A DNA stretch of 7,339 nt from Candidatus Uhrbacteria bacterium RIFOXYB2_FULL_45_11 (GCA_001791715.1 MGFD01000012.1:1-7339); one strand, 5' to 3'; positions 1-4,506 are shown, numbered from the stretch's first letter. The notes: generated by a model from the letters alone, not told the origin. A program made the numbers and translations.

Positions 1-36
1 TGATCAGTGTTAGTGTGTCTTTAACAAGGAGGAAAC

Positions 37-969
37 GTGCATACGACATTTTTTTCTTATGCGACAGCGGTTCAACAAGATGTTCTTGAGTTGATCATGA
101 AACAGGAGTTGGCCGCGGCCGAAGAAAAATACAAGAATGAACTCTATGCGCTCGACCAGAAGTATCTAGGAGGTCAGTGGAATCTCGTTGATGCGGATGG
201 TCGTTCCCGCTTGAACATCACATCCCAGAAATCATGGGATCGCGAGTACGCGAAGTCAAAGAGTGCACATTCCGTTGATCCGCATTTTCCGAGCCATGAC
301 GAGTACGACGATCTGTACTACGATTTGCACGACGATGACTACTGTCATGACTGTGGCTCTCGCATGTGTTCGGGGAATTGTCGTCAGATCATGGATGATG
401 ATCCTTTGGATCTGCGATCCTTGGCTGATTCCGAAGCTGACGAGGATTTCAAAGAGCGCCACGAAGGTCCTGACGGCTGCACTTGGTGCGGCAACTTCAG
501 GTCAGATTGTAGTTGCTATGACGATGATCCCGTGATGAGTGAAGAATGGGTGGAAGAAGCAAGGCTTGCATGGATGGATCGGCATGATGCCGAGAGCTTT
601 TATAAGTTTCGTGATGTTCTCACGCGGCGTCTCAAGTTTTTGCACCTGCACGCCAAAGAGGCTGCGGACGCGGAAGATTCCAACTCTGATTCGCACGGAA
701 ATTCACACGGTAACGTGTGGAAGCGTTCGAATCGTACGGTGCGCAAGCAGTGGGCCCGTCACAAAGTTCGCCAATGCAAGCAGTTCGATGATCTGAACGA
801 GCGCGCACAGCAGGAGACGATGTGTTCCATCGACCTTGGCTTGGCCCTTGGAAAAAAAATCAGGCGCAACAAGAAGATTGACATGGTGCTGTCTCGACTG
901 CATGGTCGTGGTGGTTTCTCTGCCGAGTTTTTCCGCATGTACGAGTTGCCGAAGCTGATGGCGGCCTAG
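37..969 (+). CDS. Hypothetical acidic protein with two cysteine clusters (310 aa)
   Basis: I do not recognise the family. The GTG start is chosen because AAGGAGG at 26-32 lies four bases before it; the next in-frame ATG (residue 21) has no comparable SD. Residues 10-45 look helical and charged. Residues 80-165 are very rich in Asp and hold two Cys clusters: C103, C106, C111, C115 (CxxCG, then two more Cys) and C148, C151, C158, C160 (CxxCG, then CSC). Each cluster is followed by DDDP, so the two look like an internal duplication of a small metal-binding unit; zinc binding is inferred from the spacing. The last third (about 190-300) is basic and helical, with SHGN repeated near 219-226, and could contact nucleic acid. 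There is no signal peptide or membrane segment. The next gene starts 38 nt downstream with no terminator between, so the two are probably co-transcribed. That it is a gene is fairly sure; its function is unknown. Confidence 0.85.
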   Translation: MHTTFFSYATAVQQDVLELIMKQELAAAEEKYKNELYALDQKYLGGQWNLVDADGRSRLNITSQKSWDREYAKSKSAHSVDPHFPSHDEYDDLYYDLHDDDYCHDCGSRMCSGNCRQIMDDDPLDLRSLADSEADEDFKERHEGPDGCTWCGNFRSDCSCYDDDPVMSEEWVEEARLAWMDRHDAESFYKFRDVLTRRLKFLHLHAKEAADAEDSNSDSHGNSHGNVWKRSNRTVRKQWARHKVRQCKQFDDLNERAQQETMCSIDLGLALGKKIRRNKKIDMVLSRLHGRGGFSAEFFRMYELPKLMAA

Positions 970-1007
970 TTCTTTCAACAACAACCACTTTACACACAAG
1001 GATACCC

Positions 1008-1220
1008 ATGCCCCAGTCATTTCCGGGAAGAAAAAGAAATTTCGTAAGTGCAAAAAAAGCGATTCGACAAAGTGGCGTGCCCTTGCATGCAACGTGGTCA
1101 CAGCGACAACAGCGTTTGCATGCGGAGCGTCTCTTGGCGGAAAAAATCCGCTTTGAGGAATTGATTGCAGAGTGCAAACGCAAGAATGCAGAACTGTGCA
1201 ATCAAGGTCTCATCATCTAG
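1008..1220 (+). CDS. Small basic helical hypothetical protein (70 aa)
   Basis: The family is not recognised. The ATG has AAGGA at 998-1002, five bases upstream. The N-terminal 20 residues are rich in Lys and Arg (GRKRNF near 7-12). Residues 30-64 form a probable amphipathic, coiled-coil-like helix beginning W-S-Q-R-Q, with cysteines at 56 and 64. Residues 38-56 contain HxxRLLxEKIRFE and a later Cys, which closely match a stretch in the 2926-3855 protein (HxxRVLxEKIRME, then Cys). The codons differ between the two, so the resemblance is at protein level. The gene follows the 37-969 gene after a 38-nt gap without a hairpin and is followed 13 nt after its stop by element copy A. A small nucleic-acid-binding or scaffold protein is possible, but nothing beyond charge and helicity supports that. 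Confidence 0.72.
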   Translation: MPQSFPGRKRNFVSAKKAIRQSGVPLHATWSQRQQRLHAERLLAEKIRFEELIAECKRKNAELCNQGLII

Positions 1221-1231
1221 TTCATTTATTT

Positions 1232-1295
1232 CTGCCTAAGTTCGCTTAGGCCTTTTCACAAGTTCTCGAATGGGTCGAGGACTAGTGATCAGAAA
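1232..1295 (+). repeat. Two-hairpin intergenic element, copy A
   Basis: Hairpin 1 is GCCTAAG (1234-1240), TTCG loop, CTTAGGC (1245-1251). A CTTTT linker (1252-1256) follows. Hairpin 2 is a 13-position helix, 1257-1269 with 1275-1287, loop ATGGG, with one A/A mismatch and one T-G wobble. TGATCAGAAA (1286-1295) closes the element. Copies B and D share the geometry, the linker and the stretch around TTTTCACA. Base changes between copies preserve pairing, which is why I treat it as a structured element instead of a chance repeat. Its function is unknown. Confidence 0.85.
1234..1256 (+). terminator. Terminator-like hairpin 1 of copy A
   Basis: A 7-bp GC-containing stem with a UUCG tetraloop is followed by C-TTTT-C. 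The run of four T is short for an intrinsic terminator, so it may be leaky. The same stem-C-TTTT-C layout follows the 2926-3855 gene, which supports a terminator role. It sits 13 nt after the stop of the 1008-1220 gene. Confidence 0.5.
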
Positions 1296-1371
1296 CTGAG
1301 GTTCCATATCTGACGTCAAAGAGAGGTCAGAGAAGAAGGAATCGATCAACCCGTTTTATGGGAGAAGCATC

Positions 1372-1560
1372 ATGAACGCGATTGGACGAGGACGTTTTCT
1401 GAATCGATTTCGCATGCGCACGGAGGTTCTTCCTCCGGAGCACTCTCATCCGCTCAAGCCGAATTGGGCAGAGCGGCAACTGCAGCGCCGCACAGAAGCG
1501 CAACAGAAACACGAAGCGAACATTTTTCGTGACGTGGGGCCTTTTGCGCAAACGTATTAG
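1372..1560 (+). CDS. Small basic hypothetical protein (62 aa)
   Basis: The family is not recognised. The ATG is preceded by GGGAG (1360-1364) with seven bases of spacing. The protein is Arg-rich: GRGRF near the N-terminus, a Pro/His turn at residues 20-30, then a helical stretch at 32-52 beginning N-W-A-E-R-Q. The order GRxRxF, then W-x-x-R-Q, then a charged helix also occurs in the 70-aa protein upstream. The two may be distant paralogues, but the resemblance is too short to be certain. The leader from copy A to the start is 84 nt and contains a small inverted repeat (CTGAC with GTCAG, about 1310-1330). No signal peptide or membrane segment is present. Confidence 0.62.
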   Translation: MNAIGRGRFLNRFRMRTEVLPPEHSHPLKPNWAERQLQRRTEAQQKHEANIFRDVGPFAQTY

Positions 1561-1600
1561 GAGAGCATGAGCGTTTCGTGGTTCGCCCGTGTTCGCTCTC
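1561..1600 (+). repeat. Inverted repeat directly after the 62-aa gene
   Basis: GAGAGC (1561-1566) pairs perfectly with GCTCTC (1595-1600). Inside, GCG and CGC can extend the pairing. It begins at the first base after the TAG stop. There is no T run behind it, so it is not a standard terminator; it could protect or process the mRNA 3' end. Moderate evidence only. Confidence 0.4.
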
Positions 1601-1610
1601 TCACACATAT

Positions 1611-1670
1611 CTGCCCAAGATTCTTGGGCCTTTTCACAAGTTCTCGAAATCGATCGAGACCTTGTACAGA
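1611..1670 (+). repeat. Two-hairpin intergenic element, copy B
   Basis: Hairpin 1 is GCCCAAG (1613-1619) with CTTGGGC (1623-1629). Then comes CTTTT (1630-1634). Hairpin 2 runs 1636-1647 with 1654-1665, loop AATCGA, with one T/C mismatch. Against copy A, stem 1 has a T-A to C-G change and stem 2 a T-G to T-A change, each keeping the pair. The end is GTACAGAA where copies A and D read GTGATCAGAA. The element ends only 12 nt before the ATG at 1683. Confidence 0.83.
1613..1634 (+). terminator. Terminator-like hairpin 1 of copy B
   Basis: A 7-bp stem with three GC pairs added by the CCC/GGG side and a 3-nt loop is followed by C-TTTT-C. It lies 52 nt after the stop of the 62-aa gene. The short T run suggests partial termination at most. 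Confidence 0.48.
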
Positions 1671-1682
1671 AGTGGGGATCCC

Positions 1683-1964
1683 ATGACTCGTCGAATTTCT
1701 CGTGAAGAAATTGAGGCAGCTGATGTGATTGAGGAAGGTGACGACGATGAGACGTCTGTTCACGACTCTCGTGTTCCCCCCGACAGCACTCTTGAGCGTC
1801 TTCACAAAGGCTCACAAGCTTTTGCCGATTGGCTGAAGAATTGTCATCTTGATGACGAGCGCGAGGTCGTAGAGAATCCTGTTTCCGAATGGGACATGTT
1901 TCACGGCGGACGCAATCACTGCTCGCCCGACTTGCCTCGCAATAACGGTCCGGTGATTTACTGA
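1683..1964 (+). CDS. Small acidic hypothetical protein (93 aa)
   Basis: The family is not recognised. The reading frame is open from 1578, but I place the start at ATG 1683 because the upstream part is covered by element copy B and has no good SD. The only SD-like sequence before 1683 is GGGGA (1674-1678), a poor match. The protein opens with an Arg-rich stretch followed by an acidic helix (residues 7-24, with GDDDE), then a second helix around 36-54 ending W-L-K-N-C. The tail is His/Gly/Asn rich, with a second Cys at residue 80. There is no signal peptide or transmembrane segment. The stop lies 8 nt before degraded element copy C. Net charge is strongly negative, unlike the two small basic proteins before it. 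Confidence 0.65.
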   Translation: MTRRISREEIEAADVIEEGDDDETSVHDSRVPPDSTLERLHKGSQAFADWLKNCHLDDEREVVENPVSEWDMFHGGRNHCSPDLPRNNGPVIY

Positions 1965-1972
1965 TTTTTCTT

Positions 1973-2046
1973 GCCTAAGTTCGCTTAGAGGAAGCAGCGA
2001 AGGAAACGTCGCACAAAGCGTGATCCTCGGGACAGGCTCGAAGATC
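1973..2046 (+). repeat. Degraded two-hairpin element, copy C
   Basis: The first 16 bases (GCCTAAG, TTCG, CTTAG at 1973-1988) are identical to copy A, but the stem then breaks (AG in place of GC) and the CTTTT linker is missing. About 33 nt later, 2022-2046 forms another hairpin: GATCCTCGGG with CTCGAAGATC, loop ACAGG, nine of ten positions paired. It may be a decayed or recombined copy with a replacement second hairpin. Confidence 0.6.
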
Positions 2047-2075
2047 GAATGCAAACACAAAGAGAAGGAGTCAGC

Positions 2076-2516
2076 ATGTCGAAACCTTGTAACTGCGGTC
2101 GTGCGGAAGATGATCCAATGCATGAGGATTGGTGCCAGACTAACGATGCTCCCGAGAGCAGTCGTGACCATCTTCTTTCGTCGGACGTTCAGTTGGCATT
2201 GAAAAACATGTCGAGGAATAAACCGCACTGGGTACCAATTTCAGTTGCGCGCGCACTTGGGATTCAGCTTCGCGAGCCACCGCCGGAGACGCTCGCGCAA
2301 TGCGAGATCGACGAAGAAAGCGCGTTTGTTCACTCTGCGTACGATCCTCAAGGAGCGTTGCCGGGTGCTTGTGACGAAGAAGATTCGTACACGGCCATCT
2401 TGCGTGAGTCTCCCGAAGATCATTCTGATATGAATGATGACCTGCCGTCCCTTCGCGAAACGCTTGCGAGCAACGGTATCGAGGTCTCAGGATTTGAGGA
2501 ATTGGATCATCGCTAG
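2076..2516 (+). CDS. Acidic hypothetical protein with N-terminal Cys/His motif (146 aa)
   Basis: The family is not recognised. An upstream in-frame ATG exists at 2049, but AAGGAG (2065-2070) lies five bases before ATG 2076, which makes that the likely start. Near the N-terminus the protein has C5, C7, G8, then EDDP, H16 and C20: a CxCG-x8-H-x3-C pattern compatible with a small zinc site (inferred). The DDP-x-x-E-[DE]-W stretch after it resembles the segment after the second Cys cluster of the 37-969 protein (DDP-x-x-x-E-E-W). The middle (about 38-70) looks helical and ends in a proline run. The rest is acidic, with further Cys at 76 and 99, and the last 30 residues look like a short helix plus tail. 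There are no membrane or export signals. Element copy D starts 9 nt after the stop. Confidence 0.78.
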   Translation: MSKPCNCGRAEDDPMHEDWCQTNDAPESSRDHLLSSDVQLALKNMSRNKPHWVPISVARALGIQLREPPPETLAQCEIDEESAFVHSAYDPQGALPGACDEEDSYTAILRESPEDHSDMNDDLPSLRETLASNGIEVSGFEELDHR

Positions 2517-2525
2517 CGTTGGCAA

Positions 2526-2590
2526 CTGCCTGAATCTCTTTCAGGCCTTTTCACAGGCCCTCGAATGTCTCGAGGTCCGGTGATCAGAAA
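2526..2590 (+). repeat. Two-hairpin intergenic element, copy D
   Basis: Hairpin 1 is GCCTGAA (2528-2534) with TTCAGGC (2540-2546), loop TCTCT. CTTTT (2547-2551) follows. Hairpin 2 is a 13-position helix, 2552-2564 with 2570-2582, loop ATGTC, with two mismatches. TGATCAGAAA (2581-2590) ends it, as in copy A. Compared with copy A, two pairs of stem 1 (A-T to G-C and G-C to A-T) and two pairs of stem 2 (T-G to C-G and A-T to G-C) changed while staying paired. Confidence 0.85.
2528..2551 (+). terminator. Terminator-like hairpin 1 of copy D
   Basis: A 7-bp stem and 5-nt loop are followed by C-TTTT-C, 11 nt after the stop of the 146-aa gene. The design matches copies A and B and the terminator at 3861-3886. 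The T run is short. Confidence 0.5.
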
Positions 2591-2925
2591 AGAAAATCGA
2601 ACATGAAGGATTAAGAGTATGCCATCTTTTCGTCTGCAACTTGTGAGCAGATGAACCAGGCAGCTGCCTGATGAATCCACTTCACGTGGAGATGGTTGAT
2701 GTGTTTCGCGATGCAAATAAGGCTTTGGCTTTCCTTGCACCGAATGAGCGTATCTTTTTTCGCATACTTCTTAGTCACTGCGCAAAGCTCTTCTCCTTCA
2801 TGTTCGGTTTTTTTGGGAACCAAGGCTTAAGCCTTGGGTTACAGAAATGTGCCGATGAGGCGGGATCTAGGAACCCCACTCATAACGGTTTTCTTTTGCG
2901 GAAATTACGCACAACAAGGAGTTTC
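2591..2925 (+). other. Long leader before the 309-aa gene, with tiny overlapping ORFs and palindromes
   Basis: No recognisable gene lies here. ATG 2619 has AAGGA (2606-2610) eight bases upstream and encodes 11 residues (2619-2654). Its stop overlaps ATG 2651 (6 residues), whose stop overlaps ATG 2671. The frame from 2671 stays open into the 309-aa gene. I do not call that extension coding, because it contains several TTA, AGG, GGG and ATA codons that are scarce in the genes around it. Two perfect palindromes stand out: CAGGCAGCTGCCTG (2657-2670) and CCAAGGCTTAAGCCTTGG (about 2820-2837). Seven T precede the second, on the wrong side for a plus-strand terminator. Confidence 0.45.
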
Positions 2926-3855
2926 ATGAACCAGCGTACGGTTGTTCCACAGACGACTCATATTACGGATGCGCCCACTGCGCGCAGACCAATCGTTCCG
3001 CAGACAAGCGGAGCTGCTTCAAAAACGGTACGGATCGTGCCGCCGCGCTCTGTTTCATCGACGAGTGCACAGTTTGCTCCTCGACCAATCAGTGCACAAA
3101 CATCCGCTCAGCGCGAATTTGTGTTAGATGAAAAGCTTGAGGAAGAAGCGTATCTTGCGCGCACATTTGTACCAAAGCCAAGACTAGGTGATCGAACGGA
3201 TGTTGGGGAGAAGTTGCGTTCAGTGGCAAATGCCTTGCAGGATGACGCACACCGACGCCGCGTTCTTGAAGAGAAGATTCGGATGGAACGCGCATCGTAC
3301 GTTTGTTATGAAGATCATGACGGCGGCGCATACACGCGTTCGCGTCAGCCTATTCTTGTTGAATACAAGAGCTTGGCCAAGCCAAAGCCTTCTGCGGCAT
3401 GTTCAGAAACAGAACTCAATGTTCCGTTTCCAAAAATTCGTTATCCAGACGGAGAGCGCTTTGGTCCGAACCCGTTTGTTGAACTAACAGACGACACATA
3501 CGGCACATCGTATACAAACGATGTCGGAGAGGATGTTGAGATTTGTTTTGCGGGCATGTCATTGTATATGGAACGCAAAGAGAATCACTGGGTCTATTGG
3601 CCGCATGACCGCTCTGAGCGCCCACAGAATTTTCCGCTTCGTGGCAACGTGACGCAGGGTCTCTTTGAGGCAAGCTCGTTTGATCCGCCCACTGCGCCGA
3701 TTGTGCGCGAAGAAGATGTGGATGCAAATCAGGTTGTCTGGGCATTTGAGGTGATAGCGGAAGAAGGGGAGTCATACATCCTCATGATCGTGACACTCGT
3801 TACGGGTGAGAAACGCATGATCGAAATTCCGTACACCGAATCGTTCTTTTCATGA
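2926..3855 (+). CDS. Hypothetical protein with repetitive N-terminus and beta-rich C-terminus (309 aa)
   Basis: The family is not recognised. ATG 2926 is chosen because AAGGAG (2916-2921) lies four bases upstream, in a context (AACAAGGAG) shared with the 37-969 gene. A longer in-frame start at 2671 would add 85 residues but has atypical codons. Residues 1-62 are low-complexity Thr/Ser/Pro/Gln and carry about three degenerate repeats of R-x-[IV]-[VS]-[PA]-Q-T-[ST] (residues 4-11, 21-28, 53-60). Residues 64-125 look helical and include AHRRRVLEEKIRMER, similar to the 70-aa protein upstream. From about 160 the protein is rich in aromatic residues, Gly and Pro, and from about 187 to the end probably forms a beta-rich domain (HWVYWPHD near 221-228). 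There are no export or membrane signals. A disordered, helical, then globular architecture would suit a structural or adaptor protein, which is inference only. A terminator follows at once. Confidence 0.85.
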   Translation: MNQRTVVPQTTHITDAPTARRPIVPQTSGAASKTVRIVPPRSVSSTSAQFAPRPISAQTSAQREFVLDEKLEEEAYLARTFVPKPRLGDRTDVGEKLRSVANALQDDAHRRRVLEEKIRMERASYVCYEDHDGGAYTRSRQPILVEYKSLAKPKPSAACSETELNVPFPKIRYPDGERFGPNPFVELTDDTYGTSYTNDVGEDVEICFAGMSLYMERKENHWVYWPHDRSERPQNFPLRGNVTQGLFEASSFDPPTAPIVREEDVDANQVVWAFEVIAEEGESYILMIVTLVTGEKRMIEIPYTESFFS

Positions 3856-3860
3856 TTCTT

Positions 3861-3886
3861 GTGGGTTTACCTCAAACCCACCTTTT
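3861..3886 (+). terminator. Intrinsic terminator of the 309-aa gene
   Basis: GTGGGTTT (3861-3868) pairs perfectly with AAACCCAC (3874-3881) around loop ACCTC, followed by C-TTTT. It starts five bases after the stop codon and probably ends the accessory gene run. The C-TTTT-C tail is the same as in the repeated elements. A weaker hairpin (ATGATTT with AAATCGT, 3896-3912, followed by TTTT) may be a back-up. Confidence 0.75.
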
Positions 3887-3934
3887 CTCTTGGACATGAT
3901 TTGTGAAATCGTTTTTATGAGAAAAGGGGAATAC

Positions 3935-3963
3935 TTGAAAAAACAAGAAAAGGTTTCTATAAT
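3935..3963 (+). promoter_or_regulatory. Near-consensus sigma-70-type promoter
   Basis: The -35 box is TTGAAA (3935-3940) and the -10 box is TATAAT (3958-3963), with exactly 17 bases between. Only one base differs from consensus. Transcription should start near 3969-3971, a few bases past the A of ATG 3966, so that ATG is unlikely to be a normal start codon. It stands just behind a terminator and looks like the start of a new transcription unit. Confidence 0.78.
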
Positions 3964-3965
3964 AC

Positions 3966-4181
3966 ATGTATCGTTCACGTAGCATTGGTCCACTTCATGC
4001 TGCGAAAGATCGTACGATGTCCTTGAACCAAAATCGCGAGCGCGGCATTGCTCTTCGTGAGCGAAGCCAAGAATCTCTCTCCTCTAGCTCAAACCTTTTG
4101 TTTCGAATCTTACAGCGTGACTGTCTTTTGCAGCCTAAAGTGGATCAGATTGTGGATAACACAGAACTTAGCAATGGCTGA
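3966..4181 (+). CDS. Doubtful small Arg/Ser-rich ORF (71 aa)
   Basis: The frame is open for 71 codons, and its arginine codons are CGT, CGC and CGA with no AGA or AGG, as in the neighbouring genes. Against it, the -10 box ends two bases before the ATG, so the transcript probably begins inside the ORF. The next in-frame ATG (4017, leaving 54 residues) lacks an SD. The stop codon lies inside the terminator hairpin. The product is not recognised; it is Arg- and Ser-rich with a short hydrophobic stretch near 44-49 (LLFRIL). A small protein from ATG 4017, or no protein at all, are both possible; see the alternative RNA call. Confidence 0.33.
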   Translation: MYRSRSIGPLHAAKDRTMSLNQNRERGIALRERSQESLSSSSNLLFRILQRDCLLQPKVDQIVDNTELSNG

Positions 4182-4196
4182 ACTCTGTGTTTTTTT
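3970..4196 (+). ncRNA. Candidate small RNA between a strong promoter and a strong terminator
   Basis: A transcript starting from the 3935-3963 promoter and ending at the 4158-4196 terminator would be about 225 nt. Inside it, GGCATTGCTC (4044-4053) pairs with GAGCGAAGCC (4059-4068) around loop TTCGT, nine of ten positions including one G-U wobble. I see no hallmark of tmRNA, RNase P RNA, SRP RNA or 6S RNA. It competes with the small-ORF reading of the same stretch. Confidence 0.4.
4158..4196 (+). terminator. Strong intrinsic terminator
   Basis: AACACAGA (4158-4165) pairs with TCTGTGTT (4184-4191). An inner stem TTAGC/GCTGA with loop AATG stacks on it. The run of seven T (4190-4196) completes a classic terminator. 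It overlaps the stop codon at 4179-4181. Confidence 0.85.
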
Positions 4197-4244
4197 CTAA
4201 ATTTAGGCGCATTTGTCAAAATCATTGACAGGAAATTCCGTTTC

Positions 4245-4265
4245 AGCACGTCTACTTGACGTGCT
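4245..4265 (+). repeat. Perfect inverted repeat overlapping a promoter
   Basis: AGCACGTC (4245-4252) and GACGTGCT (4258-4265) are perfect inverted repeats around TACTT. The right arm overlaps the -35 box of the promoter at 4256-4284, so it could be an operator. It is also followed by CG-TTTT-CG, so as RNA it could act as a weak second terminator for the upstream unit. Confidence 0.55.
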
Positions 4266-4284
4266 CGTTTTCGCATGGTACGAT
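4256..4284 (+). promoter_or_regulatory. Candidate promoter for the rpoB leader
   Basis: TTGACG (4256-4261, one mismatch) and TACGAT (4279-4284, two mismatches but keeping the key T, A and final T) are separated by exactly 17 bases. Transcription would start near 4291 and give an rpoB leader of about 355 nt. Downstream lies a perfect 12-base palindrome, GCTCAATTGAGC (4310-4321). No better promoter is visible between the 4473-4506 terminator and rpoB. Confidence 0.45.
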
Positions 4285-4375
4285 CGCCTTACATTTCAGA
4301 GTCAATTTCGCTCAATTGAGCAAAACTTGACCTTCTTTGCTCCCATATGGCTGGACGGTCCCGGGAGAAAGAAAA

Positions 4376-4408
4376 ATGAAGACAGCAGTGCAAACTACAC
4401 CAGACTGA
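4376..4408 (+). CDS. Possible 10-residue leader peptide upstream of rpoB
   Basis: ATG 4376 has GGGAG (4363-4367) with eight bases of spacing and encodes MKTAVQTTPD before TGA. SD and spacing are better than those of rpoB itself. It lies between the candidate promoter and the 4473-4506 terminator, where an attenuation leader peptide would sit. It has no run of a single regulatory amino acid beyond three Thr. Chance is a real alternative. Confidence 0.3.
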   Translation: MKTAVQTTPD

Positions 4409-4465
4409 CCCCTGGTTAATGACCCACACTTCTGATCATCAACATTTCCGTCCAAAAGAATAGTT

Positions 4466-4506
4466 AAAAGCGTCGCTTTTGCATAAAAAGCGAGGTTTTT
4501 TGTTTT
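4466..4506 (+). terminator. Strong terminator or attenuator in front of rpoB
   Basis: TCGCTTTT (4473-4480) pairs with AAAAGCGA (4486-4493) around GCATA, followed by GG and a T-rich run (4496-4506). A third arm, AAAAGCG at 4466-4472, duplicates the right arm and can pair with GCTTTT (4475-4480) around a 3-nt loop. The middle arm can therefore form either the terminator or a competing hairpin. It lies 140 nt before the rpoB start. Confidence 0.8.

Noticed and set aside
852..859. Run of eight A in the 310-aa gene as a programmed frameshift site
   Set aside because: The normal frame continues uninterrupted to a good C-terminus, and no stimulatory structure or useful alternative frame was seen.
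703..1201. Minus-strand open frames opposite the 310-aa and 70-aa genes
   Set aside because: They are antisense shadows of the plus-strand genes, with implausible Arg/Cys/His-rich composition and no ribosome binding site.
1327..1815. Long minus-strand open frame across the 62-aa gene, copy B and the 93-aa gene
   Set aside because: No SD, no family resemblance, and it crosses the structured element. The plus-strand genes explain the region better.
1812..2228. 138-codon minus-strand open frame across copy C
   Set aside because: It overlaps two plus-strand genes with good evidence and has no SD or recognisable motif.
1232..2590. Classical integron attC sites
   Set aside because: The expected terminal core sites (GTTRRRY and its partner) are not conserved in the copies, the two-hairpin fold is not the attC fold, and no integrase gene is visible.
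1232..2590. CRISPR array
   Set aside because: Repeats are separated by genes of different length, vary in sequence and are too few.
2820..2837. Perfect palindrome CCAAGGCTTAAGCCTTGG as an intrinsic terminator
   Set aside because: On the plus strand no T run follows it, and on the minus strand the following run is of A.
3416..3775. 119-codon minus-strand open frame within the 309-aa gene
   Set aside because: It is fully inside a well-supported gene on the other strand and has the composition of a shadow frame.
3970..4196. tmRNA, RNase P RNA, SRP RNA or 6S RNA
   Set aside because: None of their conserved sequence blocks is present, and the 5' and 3' ends do not pair as expected for 6S or tmRNA.
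4213..4419. 68-codon plus-strand open frame starting with TTG
   Set aside because: No SD, and it runs through an inverted repeat, a promoter candidate and a palindrome, so the non-coding reading fits better.
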